Shown: piece after piece, positions 38,016 to 47,552 of the stretch
Position numbering within the stretch: the stretch's first letter is position 1
How the letters are laid out: every line of letters begins with the position of its first letter
Virus record (IMG/VR): IMGVR_UViG_3300025849_004161
Span: 1-53,181 of that record
Source of the DNA: a virus
DNA: 53,181 bases
Strand: one strand, 5' to 3'
Made by a program: the position numbers and the translations under genes
The notes under the pieces: generated by a model
What the model was told of the DNA's origin: nothing
The model's input: the letters and a program-made list of their open reading frames with translations, nothing else
The model's database searches: none

Positions 38016-39719
38016 TTATTTTAACTGTCTACCTGCATATTGACCTGAACCATAAACAACTTCACTTAATGTGCCGCCATCGTTTACAAAGTATGTTTCA
38101 TTACCTGCAGTTCTTTCATCTTCTGTAATTTCACTACCACCAAACAAACTTACTGAAAAATGTCTGTTGTATTTGGTATTATCGTTTTTGGTTGCTGTAA
38201 GGATAAAGTTATAAATGGTTGTGTTGCTCATAGTACCTGTTACACTAGTATCTGCTGTAATATTCCAACCTGCTGATGCATTACCACTTAAAGTTAATGC
38301 TGGAGGCATAGCGGCAAACTCTGAACCAGAAATATCTGTTACAGTATTTGCTACATCTAAACTAATATTAATATCGCCTGCTCCTGTTAATAGGAAGTCA
38401 CCTAAATTACCAGCGGCTGTATTCCAAACAGTTGCATAATATTCGTTTTCTGCAAACACGATGTTATTTGGTGTACTACTGTATAATGCTGGATCTTGGA
38501 AAAGTAGTCCAGTTAATGATTGCTCGATAATTAGTTCTTTGAGTGCATTTGCTGTTGCCCTAGCACTTCCAAATCTTTGTGAAGACATAGCACCCATACC
38601 TGCAACTATGGCACAAGATATACTTGTTCCACTACCTGTAGTTTTTAAGTCATCGCCTGTAACGCCTGTATAATTGCTGTCATTTAATCTATTGCTGATG
38701 TCTGCATAGTTTACTGCAACACCTGGAGCAAATACATCAACTTCTTCACCACCGTTTGTTTGTAGTCCAGTACCTTGTTCTACGATAGCACCTGCATCAT
38801 TTGAGAATGAAGGTACGTTATCTGAACTGTCACTTGCGCCTACTGTTAAAATTTCATTGATACCGCTTGGTGAATAATTATCAACATCAGCACCATTATT
38901 ACCTGCCGCGGCAACCATTAAGAAGCCTTCGCGATTTTGCATTAAGGAAACATATCTGTCTAGTACTTGTGATTTTGGAAAACTCCAAGCCATGCATACA
39001 GTTGGTGTATTAGTATAAGAGGATTCAAGACTGGAATCAAGGAAATTAATGTCTGCTAATCTCATTGCCTTGAATGCATTTAGTACATTTTCTAATTTGA
39101 TAGCACCGCCATCTACTGAGGGATCGGAAATTTTTACAATTCCTATTGTGGCATCTCCGGCTACACCGTATGTAGCACCATTGATTAAACTAGCCATTGC
39201 TGTTCCATGACCGTGTTTGTCTGATGTATCAAAATCTGTACCGGCGTTGCCGTCTTCTATAAATTCAGCAAATCCACCGGGTGATTCTAATACTGAATAT
39301 ATAGGTTCAAAACTTTTTCCTGAGAACTCTGGGTGACCTTGGTCAACACCACTGTCCATTAAATACACCATTGAGCCAGAGCCTGTATATACAGGATCAA
39401 ATGTTGTCCTTAGTGGTAAGTTTCTAGTTACTATTCTTTGTTTGTGCCATTCGCTTGTTGCTTCACTTATTAATAGTGTGGCATCTGCTTGGTCTGTTAC
39501 ATTTTCTGATGCAACGTAACCTGAAAGTGATGAAATGCTACTTATGTTAGTCTCGTCAATATCTATCTTGTACATACCAGACTTAGCATGATCAAAACTA
39601 CTATCTATTGTTGCACCTGCACCCGTTAGTGCAGATTCTGTCCCAGACTGGTTAAAAGTAACAGAATCACCATCTATGTGTTCGTGTTCAAACGATACGA
39701 TATATGATTTAACAGCCAT
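38016..39719 (-). CDS. Subtilisin-like serine protease (S8), 567 aa
   Basis: Catalytic triad: YLMDSGVDQGHPEF (D122), KHGHGTAMASL (H171), GSGTSISCAIVAG (S366), with oxyanion Asn in AAAGNNG (N274). The N-terminal ~95 residues resemble an inhibitory propeptide; the C-terminal ~170 look like Ig or cadherin-like beta domains. No signal peptide, so it is likely virion-associated or assembly-related. AAGGGAT precedes the ATG. A terminator follows. Confidence 0.9.
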   Translation of the reverse strand: MAVKSYIVSFEHEHIDGDSVTFNQSGTESALTGAGATIDSSFDHAKSGMYKIDIDETNISSISSLSGYVASENVTDQADATLLISEATSEWHKQRIVTRNLPLRTTFDPVYTGSGSMVYLMDSGVDQGHPEFSGKSFEPIYSVLESPGGFAEFIEDGNAGTDFDTSDKHGHGTAMASLINGATYGVAGDATIGIVKISDPSVDGGAIKLENVLNAFKAMRLADINFLDSSLESSYTNTPTVCMAWSFPKSQVLDRYVSLMQNREGFLMVAAAGNNGADVDNYSPSGINEILTVGASDSSDNVPSFSNDAGAIVEQGTGLQTNGGEEVDVFAPGVAVNYADISNRLNDSNYTGVTGDDLKTTGSGTSISCAIVAGMGAMSSQRFGSARATANALKELIIEQSLTGLLFQDPALYSSTPNNIVFAENEYYATVWNTAAGNLGDFLLTGAGDINISLDVANTVTDISGSEFAAMPPALTLSGNASAGWNITADTSVTGTMSNTTIYNFILTATKNDNTKYNRHFSVSLFGGSEITEDERTAGNETYFVNDGGTLSEVVYGSGQYAGRQLK

Positions 39720-39723
39720 TTTA

Positions 39724-40785
39724 TTATCCCTTTAATATGTTTATAATTAATAAATCCTTAAACTTGTCAATGTTGCGTTTTAGCAATGGTTGTCTAAAAT
39801 GTTTATCGAACACTTGCAGATAAGGATCGTTACCTATATATTTATCTGCATACCAAGTTTTCAGTGCCTCAAAACCAGTGAATTTGACAGCCTTATGGCC
39901 AACTGTATCAAAAATATTTTTATATAATTGTATTTTGATGTTGTATTCCTGATCCCATGCATCTACGCCTGCTCCTCGCGATACATCTCTTTTATATTTG
40001 CTATTTAACTTTTTATACACATTTGTAGATAATTGATCTATAAAATGATGACTTCTATAAAAATTAAATATACTATTGTCGTTTCTTAAATCTAGAGCAT
40101 ATCTATAAGACAAGTACTTTGTACTTAATCTATCAACTGATACATTGTTATTTATACTGCCATTTGGTGCACTTGATGTTTCTATTATAGGCCCGTCTAT
40201 TGATTCAAATGCTTTTAATAATGGTAAAAACTGTGGAGTAACGCAATGATATTTTTGTGCTGTTTCTAAAAAATCGCCACTATCAAAAAACTTTAAAATA
40301 TCAAAATCTATTGTTACAACATCGTCAGCAATATTTTTTATTTCATAATCGTTGAATACTGTGCCCTGCGATTTGTATCGTATACAATACGGTTTAAACG
40401 CAATGTCCTTGCGTTTAAGCACGTTATATAATGTGGTGCTATCAATACCACCACTTATGAAAACATTATGAGGTATTGACTCTAACTTTTCTCTATATAC
40501 CTTTTCGAATAGGTCATCAAAGTTTTTATAATTAAGATCTTTTTTTACAGTGGAGACAATGTACTCGTAACTGTCGTCAAACTCCGATAAAGTTTTGTTT
40601 GTATTTGCACGAGTAGTTAATGCTTTTTGTCGCTCAATTTCGCCACCAAGATATAGAATGTCTTTTTTGTATTCTCTAAGTTCGGTCTTATCTATGTCGT
40701 CACGCAAAACTTTGAAATATTTGCGTTCGTCTAGTTCACATTTGTTATTAAATAGTTTATCCAATGTTTGTTCTACTAGCACCAC
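39724..40785 (-). CDS. PP-loop ATP pyrophosphatase (asparagine synthase-like), 353 aa
   Basis: FISGGIDSTTLYNVL carries the SGGxDS PP-loop that activates a substrate carbonyl with ATP, releasing pyrophosphate. The helical C-terminal half, with KYLSYRYALDLRND, resembles asparagine-synthase type enzymes more than QueC. There is no N-terminal glutaminase domain, so ammonia or another donor would be used. GTG start at 40785, inside the end of the PAAR gene; a downstream TTG is possible. Substrate unknown. Confidence 0.72.
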   Translation of the reverse strand: MVLVEQTLDKLFNNKCELDERKYFKVLRDDIDKTELREYKKDILYLGGEIERQKALTTRANTNKTLSEFDDSYEYIVSTVKKDLNYKNFDDLFEKVYREKLESIPHNVFISGGIDSTTLYNVLKRKDIAFKPYCIRYKSQGTVFNDYEIKNIADDVVTIDFDILKFFDSGDFLETAQKYHCVTPQFLPLLKAFESIDGPIIETSSAPNGSINNNVSVDRLSTKYLSYRYALDLRNDNSIFNFYRSHHFIDQLSTNVYKKLNSKYKRDVSRGAGVDAWDQEYNIKIQLYKNIFDTVGHKAVKFTGFEALKTWYADKYIGNDPYLQVFDKHFRQPLLKRNIDKFKDLLIINILKG

Positions 40786-41020
40786 TTTCTAATGCATGGC
40801 CACATGAAGCGGCATCTCCTACTCTTGAAGCAAATTTACCTTCAATTCTAACTTTAGATGAGGCTTCTGCAACTGTGGGATTGCCATGCGGTGAATCACC
40901 GTGCCCTGTAACTGAATCGTCTATTCTTACAGGCTGTAAAGATTCAATAGTTGTTTTTGTTGCTGATGCAACTGCAGGACCTCCTGCAACTGATATTCCA
41001 TTAAGTGCGGCTTTTGACAT
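40757..41020 (-). CDS. PAAR-domain spike-tip protein, 87 aa
   Basis: PAAR type (T4 gp5.4-like): the glycine-rich NGISVAGGPAVASATK start, GHGDSPHGNPTV and DAASCGHALESG, with the paired His/Cys that bind the tip metal. It would sharpen the central tail spike for outer-membrane piercing. A late octamer (GATAAATA, 41029-41036) lies 8 nt upstream. Its end overlaps the PP-loop gene start. Confidence 0.88.
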   Translation of the reverse strand: MSKAALNGISVAGGPAVASATKTTIESLQPVRIDDSVTGHGDSPHGNPTVAEASSKVRIEGKFASRVGDAASCGHALESGASRTNIG

Positions 41021-41028
41021 AGTAATAT

Positions 41029-41046
41029 TATTTATCATAATAAATA
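41029..41046. promoter_or_regulatory. Divergent late promoter pair
   Basis: Minus GATAAATA (41036-41029) for the PAAR gene, 8 nt gap; plus AATAAATA (41039-41046) for the 41052 gene, 5 nt gap. Only two bases separate them. Confidence 0.8.
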
Positions 41047-41051
41047 CATGT

Positions 41052-41633
41052 ATGAAACTAGAATGGACCCACAATCAAGCAGAAGGTTTTGTTTATTGCA
41101 AAATAGACAATATTATGTACAAGTCATATAACGGCGGCGACAACATACTTAAGATTACCGACGGCAACGAAGTTGCTAATATGGGCAAATATGATGTAGG
41201 AGACCCATGGGAAAATGAAAAGAAATGGATTAGTGATAATTATTCAGATAGATTCAGTGTATATCAGCCTTTAACGGCTGGTCCACAGGAAATGGAACAA
41301 TGGCATAATGACCACCCTGAATATACTGAGGCATTTCCTGCCTATGGTTTATTTGAAGGTAGATATTTAGATCGCTTACAGAGAGATACTAATGTGCAAG
41401 TTGGTAAAGATATGATAACAGTAATACAAGACCCTGCTAAAAAACTTCATATCGAATGGGACAAATACGGTACTGACAAGTTCTATAGAAGAGAATGGTG
41501 CGAAGAAAATAACAGTTTTTACAATGTGCAACCTTGTTGTGTATTTCCAAACAATCCCGGTAGAACAGAACTAAGTGAAGATGAAAAACAATCTTTGATT
41601 GCTGAACACCGTTTGGATTTGTCTACTATTTAA
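41052..41633 (+). CDS. Hypothetical protein, 193 aa
   Basis: Soluble, acidic and aromatic, with no family recognised. MKLEWTHNQAEGFVYCK opens it; Cys residues cluster near the end (WCEEN, VQPCCVFP). The start at 41052 is set by the late octamer 5 nt before it; a longer frame exists but would cross the divergent promoters. It overlaps the 98-aa gene end tail-to-tail by 4 nt. Confidence 0.65.
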   Translation: MKLEWTHNQAEGFVYCKIDNIMYKSYNGGDNILKITDGNEVANMGKYDVGDPWENEKKWISDNYSDRFSVYQPLTAGPQEMEQWHNDHPEYTEAFPAYGLFEGRYLDRLQRDTNVQVGKDMITVIQDPAKKLHIEWDKYGTDKFYRREWCEENNSFYNVQPCCVFPNNPGRTELSEDEKQSLIAEHRLDLSTI

Positions 41634-41926
41634 GCCTTTGCTAAACTTATTCCAGTAGTGCCTTCAAGATACTGATCAGCAAGATCCTTTAGTGTATCCA
41701 TAGTGCAAAACACTTTTTCATTTGAAATAGTAATTTCTTTAGAAGCATCAGCACTAAACAACCACGGCATTAATCCTAATCCTTGTTGAGTAATTTGTAC
41801 TGCCATAGGCTTTTCTATTGTGATACCATTTTCATCTTGCCTGATAAAACGTGTAATGATTTCTGTATCGCTGGTTAATTTGATTGTGACAACGTCACCT
41901 TTTGTATGAGATTTATTTACTAACAT
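41630..41926 (-). CDS. Conserved-type small beta protein, possibly Sm-like, 98 aa
   Basis: DVVTIKLTSDTEIITRFIRQ and ITIEKPMAVQI are beta-rich and recall an Sm-like barrel; similar proteins are common in T4-like marine phages (from memory), with no known role. GAGGAACAC precedes the ATG, and TATAAATA lies at 41946-41953. It follows nrdB. Confidence 0.75.
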   Translation of the reverse strand: MLVNKSHTKGDVVTIKLTSDTEIITRFIRQDENGITIEKPMAVQITQQGLGLMPWLFSADASKEITISNEKVFCTMDTLKDLADQYLEGTTGISLAKA

Positions 41927-41945
41927 GTGTTCCTCTGTGTGTGAA

Positions 41946-41953
41946 TATTTATA
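41946..41953 (-). promoter_or_regulatory. Late promoter octamer
   Basis: TATAAATA, 19 nt before the 98-aa gene ATG, directly after the nrdB stop. Confidence 0.65.
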
Positions 41954-43042
41954 TTATAATGAAAAGCCGCTAAAGGATTCTTTGTCGACATCTTGTTTTG
42001 TACCACCAATTACATAACTACTTATTTCAGTTTCTTGTGGTGCTACTTGAACTTCGCCACCTGTAATCCATGCTTGTGTCCAAGGTAACGGATTAGTTCC
42101 AGTGTTAAAAATTTTTTCTTGCCCTACGGCATGCATTCTTTTACCTGCAATGTATTCTACATATTGTTTTAATAGTTCTGCATTTAATCCAATAATACTA
42201 CCATCTTTAAACAAATAGTCCGCCCATTTCTTTTCTTGCTCAACTGCATCTAAAAATAATTGTGTACAGTCATCATAGGTTTCTTTGGATATTTTTTCAA
42301 AGTCCTTATCTTCACGCGGTAAAAGTTTTAGCATTTGTTGTGTACTTGCCAGGTGAACATTTTCATCTCTAGCAATAAGTTTTATAATCTTAGCATTACC
42401 TTCCATTTTCTTAAGTTCAGCAAATGCCCAACTACAAGCAAAAGATACATAAAAACGTACACCTTCTAAAATGTTTACACTCATTAAACACATCCAAATA
42501 CGTCTCTTGTGTTCATACTCGCTGTATTTAGAACTGCCGTTTTCTCTAAGTCTGTTATACTCAATTAATGAATCGTAGTATTGTGTTATACTGTCTGAAC
42601 AATCAATGATTTCTTTAATGCTCATCATCTCATCAAACACTTTACTAGGATCTGGGTACACATTTCTAATAATATGTGTATAACTTTTACTGTGGATTGT
42701 TTCACTGAATGCCCAAGTTTCAATCCAAGTTTCTAATTCTGGTAGACTGACAATTGGCAGTAACGCCAAGTTAGGTGATCGTCCTTGTACACTATCTAAC
42801 AGTATTTGTCTTTTTAAATTACTAGTAAAGATGTGTTGTTCAAAGTCTGTTAAGTCTTTAAAATCCTTGCTGTCTTTGGTAATGTCAACTTCTTCTGGAC
42901 GCCAAAAGAACCCTAACTGTTTTTCTGTGAGTTTATCAAACTGTCTATATTTTAAAACATCAAATCGCTGAATGCCCATGTCTTCTGATAAAAACATTTT
43001 ACTTTTGTCAGTATATTTTGATTTAGTATTAAGTACGCTCAT
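41954..43042 (-). CDS. nrdB: Ribonucleotide reductase class Ia beta subunit NrdB, 362 aa
   Basis: Diiron-tyrosyl radical subunit: LLDSVQGR (Asp ligand, D83), FSETIHSKSYTHI (E114, H117 and radical Tyr 121) and IARDENVHLASTQ (Glu/His). It makes the radical for the NrdA partner. The start overlaps the nrdA stop by 1 nt, giving a coupled nrdA-nrdB pair. Full family length. Confidence 0.97.
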   Translation of the reverse strand: MSVLNTKSKYTDKSKMFLSEDMGIQRFDVLKYRQFDKLTEKQLGFFWRPEEVDITKDSKDFKDLTDFEQHIFTSNLKRQILLDSVQGRSPNLALLPIVSLPELETWIETWAFSETIHSKSYTHIIRNVYPDPSKVFDEMMSIKEIIDCSDSITQYYDSLIEYNRLRENGSSKYSEYEHKRRIWMCLMSVNILEGVRFYVSFACSWAFAELKKMEGNAKIIKLIARDENVHLASTQQMLKLLPREDKDFEKISKETYDDCTQLFLDAVEQEKKWADYLFKDGSIIGLNAELLKQYVEYIAGKRMHAVGQEKIFNTGTNPLPWTQAWITGGEVQVAPQETEISSYVIGGTKQDVDKESFSGFSL

Positions 43043-45330
43043 TAAATTTTACACGATTCGCAGTCTTCGTCATCGATTTCCCCCATTGGCAAATCTTCTA
43101 ATTTGTCATCTTTGTTAATATCAATTTCACCTTGGCCATCGTATGTGTTATTGTAGTATAACTGTTTGCCGCCATACTTATAAAACATTAGGAGGTCCTG
43201 AATCAGTACGCTCATTGGTACTTTTTCGTCTTCATAGTGTTCTGGATTATACGATGTATTTACCGAAATACCTTGGTCTATGTACTTTTGTAACACCGCC
43301 ATTATTTTTAAATAGCCTTGCGGAGACTTTTGGTCCCATAACAAGTCGTATTTGTTTTTGTAGTAAGGAAAGCCTGGTACTACTTGTTTTAATACGCCGT
43401 GTTTACTTTGCTTAATACTGATATATCCACGTGGTGGTTCAATACCATTTGTGCTATTACTAATCTGTGCGGATGTTTCAGCAGGCATAAGTGCCATTAA
43501 CGTACTGTTTCTTATACCATGTTCTACTAGATTCTTTCTTAGTTCTTTCCAATTCTGTCTTTCTTTGTGTTTAACTAGTTCATCTAAATCTTTTTTGTAT
43601 GTTTGGTTAGGAGTAATACCGTGTCCGTATTTTGTTTCCATTGACTTAGGACAAGCACCTTTTTCCATTGCTAGTTTATTACTGGCTTTGATTAAACTGT
43701 AACTCCATGCTTCTGCCCACTCATCAATTAATTCTAAGTTAGGCTCTTGATATGTCATGTCGTGTTTAACCATCCAATAAGCAAAGTTAATAATACCAAT
43801 ACCTAATGGACGTCTATTCATTGTGCTGAGTTCAGCCGCTAACACAGGATACTGTTGATAGTCTAATAACTCATCTAACCCTCTAACTGCTAACTTACAT
43901 ACTTTGTTCATTTCCTCAAAGTCTTTGATAACACCCCAATTTACTGCACTTAATGTACACAAACTGATTTCACCTTCCTTATCATTAATATGTGAAAGCG
44001 GTTTAGTCGGTAAATTAATTTCACAACATAAATTACTTTGTCTAATTGGTGCTAAGTCTTCTATAAATGCTCCATGGGTATTAGCATGGTCAACATTCAT
44101 TAAATAAATTCTTCCTGTATCTTTACGTTCTTGAACAAACGAACTAAACAATTCAATGGCAGGAATAGACTTTTTCCTAATACTTGTTTTACGTTCTGCC
44201 GCTTCATATAATTCTTTAAATTTATCTTGGTTGGTAAAGAATGAATCATATAAACCAGGAACATCTTTAGGCGAGAACAATGTAATATTGCCACCACTAA
44301 TAAGTCTTTCGTACATTAATTTGTTAAACTGTACACCGTAGTCCATGTGCCTTACACGGTTATCTTCTGTACCTTTGTTGTTCTTTAATACTAGCAAGTC
44401 TTCAACTTCTAAATGCCAAATAGGATAGTATAGTGTAGCCGCTCCACCTCTTACTCCACCTTGTGAGCAAGACTTAACTGCTGATTGGAATAGTTTGTAG
44501 AAGGGAATAACTCCTGTGTGAGTTGCGTCTCCACTCCTAATCTTAGAACCAATTGCTCTAATACTACCTGCACCTATACCAATGCCTGCCTTTTGACTTA
44601 CATACTTAACTACAGCACTAGACGTTGCGTTAATGCTATCCAAACTATCATCAGTTTCAATGAGTACGCAACTGCTAAATTGTCTTTGTGGTGTACGCAC
44701 ACCTGCCATTACTGGTGTAGGTAAACTAATTCTAAATGTACTAATAGCATCGTAGTATGCTTTCACATACGCCATTCTTTTCTTAGCAGGGTACTTGCTA
44801 AACAATGTTGCCGCAATCATCATATATGCTACTTGTGGTGTTTCGTATATCTCACCTGTACTTCTATTTTGTACTAGGTACTTGCCACGAAATTGTTCCA
44901 TAGCCGCATAGGTTAAATCTTCATCTCTGTCATGCTTAATATAAGATTGCAATACATTGATTTCTTCTTTTGTGTATAGTTCTACAAATTCTGGATCATA
45001 AAAACCAGCATCAATATTTTTTTGTACAATATCACAAAGACATGGTGGTTCAAATGTGTTGTATACTTGCTTACGCAAATGGTAATTGATTAATCTACCA
45101 GCAACATATTGATAGTTTGGTGTTTCTTCTGATATAAGATCTGCTGTACTTTTAATCAAAGTTTCTTGTATATCAGTTGAATTAATGCCGTCATAGAATT
45201 GTATCCGGCTGTTGATTTCTACTTGTGATGCACTTACTCCAGTGAGGTTTTCTACTGCATACATCACAACCTTGTGTAATTTGTCAATGTTTAGGTCTTC
45301 TTTAGTGCCGTCTCTCTTTGTAACTTTCAT
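43042..45330 (-). CDS. nrdA: Ribonucleotide reductase class Ia alpha subunit NrdA, 762 aa
   Basis: An N-terminal ATP cone starts MKVTKRDGTKEDLNIDKL. Active-site cysteines are in RQFSSCVLIE and SLCTLSAVN; the thiyl site is SNLCCEINLP (N, C and E as in E. coli NrdA). LYYNNTY carries the radical-path Tyr pair and the C-terminus ends CESCKI for redox exchange. It reduces ribonucleoside diphosphates to deoxy forms for phage DNA. Glutaredoxin at 25951 could recharge it. Overlaps the upstream 150-aa gene by 29 nt. Confidence 0.97.
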   Translation of the reverse strand: MKVTKRDGTKEDLNIDKLHKVVMYAVENLTGVSASQVEINSRIQFYDGINSTDIQETLIKSTADLISEETPNYQYVAGRLINYHLRKQVYNTFEPPCLCDIVQKNIDAGFYDPEFVELYTKEEINVLQSYIKHDRDEDLTYAAMEQFRGKYLVQNRSTGEIYETPQVAYMMIAATLFSKYPAKKRMAYVKAYYDAISTFRISLPTPVMAGVRTPQRQFSSCVLIETDDSLDSINATSSAVVKYVSQKAGIGIGAGSIRAIGSKIRSGDATHTGVIPFYKLFQSAVKSCSQGGVRGGAATLYYPIWHLEVEDLLVLKNNKGTEDNRVRHMDYGVQFNKLMYERLISGGNITLFSPKDVPGLYDSFFTNQDKFKELYEAAERKTSIRKKSIPAIELFSSFVQERKDTGRIYLMNVDHANTHGAFIEDLAPIRQSNLCCEINLPTKPLSHINDKEGEISLCTLSAVNWGVIKDFEEMNKVCKLAVRGLDELLDYQQYPVLAAELSTMNRRPLGIGIINFAYWMVKHDMTYQEPNLELIDEWAEAWSYSLIKASNKLAMEKGACPKSMETKYGHGITPNQTYKKDLDELVKHKERQNWKELRKNLVEHGIRNSTLMALMPAETSAQISNSTNGIEPPRGYISIKQSKHGVLKQVVPGFPYYKNKYDLLWDQKSPQGYLKIMAVLQKYIDQGISVNTSYNPEHYEDEKVPMSVLIQDLLMFYKYGGKQLYYNNTYDGQGEIDINKDDKLEDLPMGEIDDEDCESCKI

Positions 45331-45754
45331 AAATCTTTGTGAGTTTTTCCTGTCTAATAATTTCTCTAACTGTTATGTAATTATCAAAATTTTCAATATT
45401 TACACTTGTATCCGGTAAAACGTTATAATAACATACTCCGTCAAAAAACACAAGTCCTTCTTCAAAAATTTCTTTATTTTCTGCTACAATCCACCTAACA
45501 TTTTTTGTATCTATATATTCTAATTGTGCTAGTGTATGGTATAATAAAATTGCTTTACCACTTACACAAAACAAGCCTTGGTCTAATATTTCCCATGGTG
45601 TGGGCCAATGACTAGGAGTATAGTAATCAAAAGTTCTACTTATTGGTTTTATACAATTGATGTATTGTAACACATTTTCCAGTGTTGGGCGACCGTTTTT
45701 ATAGTCTCGCCATATAGATAATCGTTGCTGGGGATTTGTTATTTGGTCAAGCAA
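45302..45754 (-). CDS. Hypothetical protein, 150 aa
   Basis: No family recognised. Aromatic-rich, with FDYYTPSHWPTPWEILDQGL. Start is TTG at 45754, directly after the fibre-gene stop (TAATTG); no ATG lies nearby. It overlaps nrdA by 29 nt, so nrdA may be translationally coupled to it. Confidence 0.55.
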   Translation of the reverse strand: MLDQITNPQQRLSIWRDYKNGRPTLENVLQYINCIKPISRTFDYYTPSHWPTPWEILDQGLFCVSGKAILLYHTLAQLEYIDTKNVRWIVAENKEIFEEGLVFFDGVCYYNVLPDTSVNIENFDNYITVREIIRQEKLTKIYESYKERRH

Positions 45755-47509
45755 TTATCCCAACCATTTTCTGACTAGATATTTAAATGTGGCTGGTCTT
45801 GTTGTTCCATCTGATAAATTATTTGTTGCTCTTAATTTCATTGTATTTGATAAGCCGTCCCATACTGCACTTAAATCAAATGTAGTTGAGCCAAAACCGT
45901 TTTGCATCACAGCACCAGTGTCATTAAGTGTTGCGTCTGCAAGTACACTACTGCCTGTCATGTGTACTGTTCCAGTTCTAGTATACGCATTACCAGAACC
46001 ACCGGATGCTCTTACTGAATATTCTATAATGGCACTATCGACATCTGAAACTTGGAACGATGCAATATCGGTTGTTGCACCTGCTAGACATGTTTTTGGT
46101 ATTGCTTCGAATAATGAATTAGCGGAACCTGTTAATAGAACAGCATAGTCGTCTTGTGTTAATAATCTTTGATTGGTTTTGATATTTGTTAATCCAGTGA
46201 TATCTGCATTTGCACTGGCACCAAAAATTTTATTTGTTATTGTTGAAAAGTTTTCTGCTTCTTGATTACCTGTAAAAGTTAATGTCAAATTTTCACTGCT
46301 AGTCGATGGTGTATACTTACTAATTCTAGTTGCACCTGAATTAAATTTATTGCCAACCTGCGCCGCTACAAACATGTTAAACGCAGGGTCATTTAATGAG
46401 CCATGAATCCAGTTTTCTAATTGACCTTTGATTGAATTATTTGCCTTGGTATATGTTGCATTTGGCGTTAATGATAATTCTGTGGCATCTGTGCTATCGG
46501 TAAATCTAATTTGAAATTGATTATCACATGCAATAAAGAATGTTGTGTCTGATACTTTTGTTGCTCTAAATGTTGCATCATTATTAATTGTGCTGACAAC
46601 TAGGTCTAAATTAGTTGCAGGAGTTAAAGATATTTCTGAAATAACATTAGCCGCAGGATTGCTAAGATCAGGTGCGGCTTCTAAAATTATGTTAGACAAT
46701 GTCAACGGTCCGGCAGGCGAAGCCACTGTGCCCGAATCAGCAAACACTTCTGTGTGTTTGTCTTCTAGACCAATAAATGCTGTGCCTACTTCGTAATCTG
46801 CTCTAATATACGCATTATTAAATTGTCTATAACTAGCAACACTTTTTGCTTCATAAAATCCTGTTGTTGATGTAGTTCCTATAACACCTGTGTCAAACAT
46901 AGCATTAATAATATCGACATTACTATAGTAGTTTATTGTGATATCATCTGTACCAGTTGGATTATTGCCGAATGTTATGGTAGTGTTTTGACCTGTACTT
47001 GTTGGCGAAGATACAAAAAATTCGTTATTAAGCAAGTTAGCCGCAGTTCTTGTGGCATTTGTACTTAATGCAACTCCATTTTTAGCACCTGTAAAATCTG
47101 TTGATTCAAATGCACTGGAATCAAACACGTTTTTAATATTTCCTGTTGTTATACTTGCATTAAATACAGGTTGTCCGTGTGCTTGACCGCTACTGCTACT
47201 GACTATAAAAGTTGTGTTATTTGTAGTACCGTTAAAAGTTCCTGTAGGGAATCTTTTACTAGGCATGATAAGTCTTACAAAATTATTATTTAGATATGAA
47301 TTAGCATAATTAAAGCCTTCTGCTATATTATTAACTGAAACAACATTTGCATTTTGAGCCGTGACTCCTATCTCAGGATCTAAGCCTATGAATACTTCTT
47401 TGCTGTCTGATGCTAATGCTATCTCCCCCGCTCGTAAGGGTTGAGGTAAATCTATACGATTACCTCTGCGTTGTTGCATTCGTGATATAATTATTTCTTT
47501 TTCTGCCAT
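45755..47509 (-). CDS. Tail-fibre-like virion protein, 584 aa
   Basis: The N-terminus IISRMQQRRGNRIDLPQPL then AGEIALASDSKEVFIGLDP is the pattern of T4-like marine phage fibre/adhesin proteins. The rest is Thr/Asn/Ser-rich beta structure. Late octamer 5 nt before the ATG. Likely a receptor-facing protein. The downstream 150-aa gene starts on its stop. Confidence 0.78.
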   Translation of the reverse strand: MAEKEIIISRMQQRRGNRIDLPQPLRAGEIALASDSKEVFIGLDPEIGVTAQNANVVSVNNIAEGFNYANSYLNNNFVRLIMPSKRFPTGTFNGTTNNTTFIVSSSSGQAHGQPVFNASITTGNIKNVFDSSAFESTDFTGAKNGVALSTNATRTAANLLNNEFFVSSPTSTGQNTTITFGNNPTGTDDITINYYSNVDIINAMFDTGVIGTTSTTGFYEAKSVASYRQFNNAYIRADYEVGTAFIGLEDKHTEVFADSGTVASPAGPLTLSNIILEAAPDLSNPAANVISEISLTPATNLDLVVSTINNDATFRATKVSDTTFFIACDNQFQIRFTDSTDATELSLTPNATYTKANNSIKGQLENWIHGSLNDPAFNMFVAAQVGNKFNSGATRISKYTPSTSSENLTLTFTGNQEAENFSTITNKIFGASANADITGLTNIKTNQRLLTQDDYAVLLTGSANSLFEAIPKTCLAGATTDIASFQVSDVDSAIIEYSVRASGGSGNAYTRTGTVHMTGSSVLADATLNDTGAVMQNGFGSTTFDLSAVWDGLSNTMKLRATNNLSDGTTRPATFKYLVRKWLG

Positions 47510-47514
47510 ACAAC

Positions 47515-47522
47515 TATTTATC
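47515..47522 (-). promoter_or_regulatory. Late promoter octamer, leaderless geometry
   Basis: GATAAATA, then GTTGT, then ATG at 47509 (minus). Confidence 0.8.
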
Positions 47523-47552
47523 TTTTTTGTTTACTTTGCAGATAAACGTATG

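Noticed and set aside
39741-39773. Possible early promoter before the subtilase (TTGACA with a TATAAA 19 nt on)
   Set aside because: Spacing and -10 box are poor compared with the clear early promoters elsewhere.
40764-41051. Long N-terminal extension of the 41052 plus gene
   Set aside because: It would be antisense to the PAAR gene and start before the divergent promoter pair; the late octamer fixes the start at 41052.
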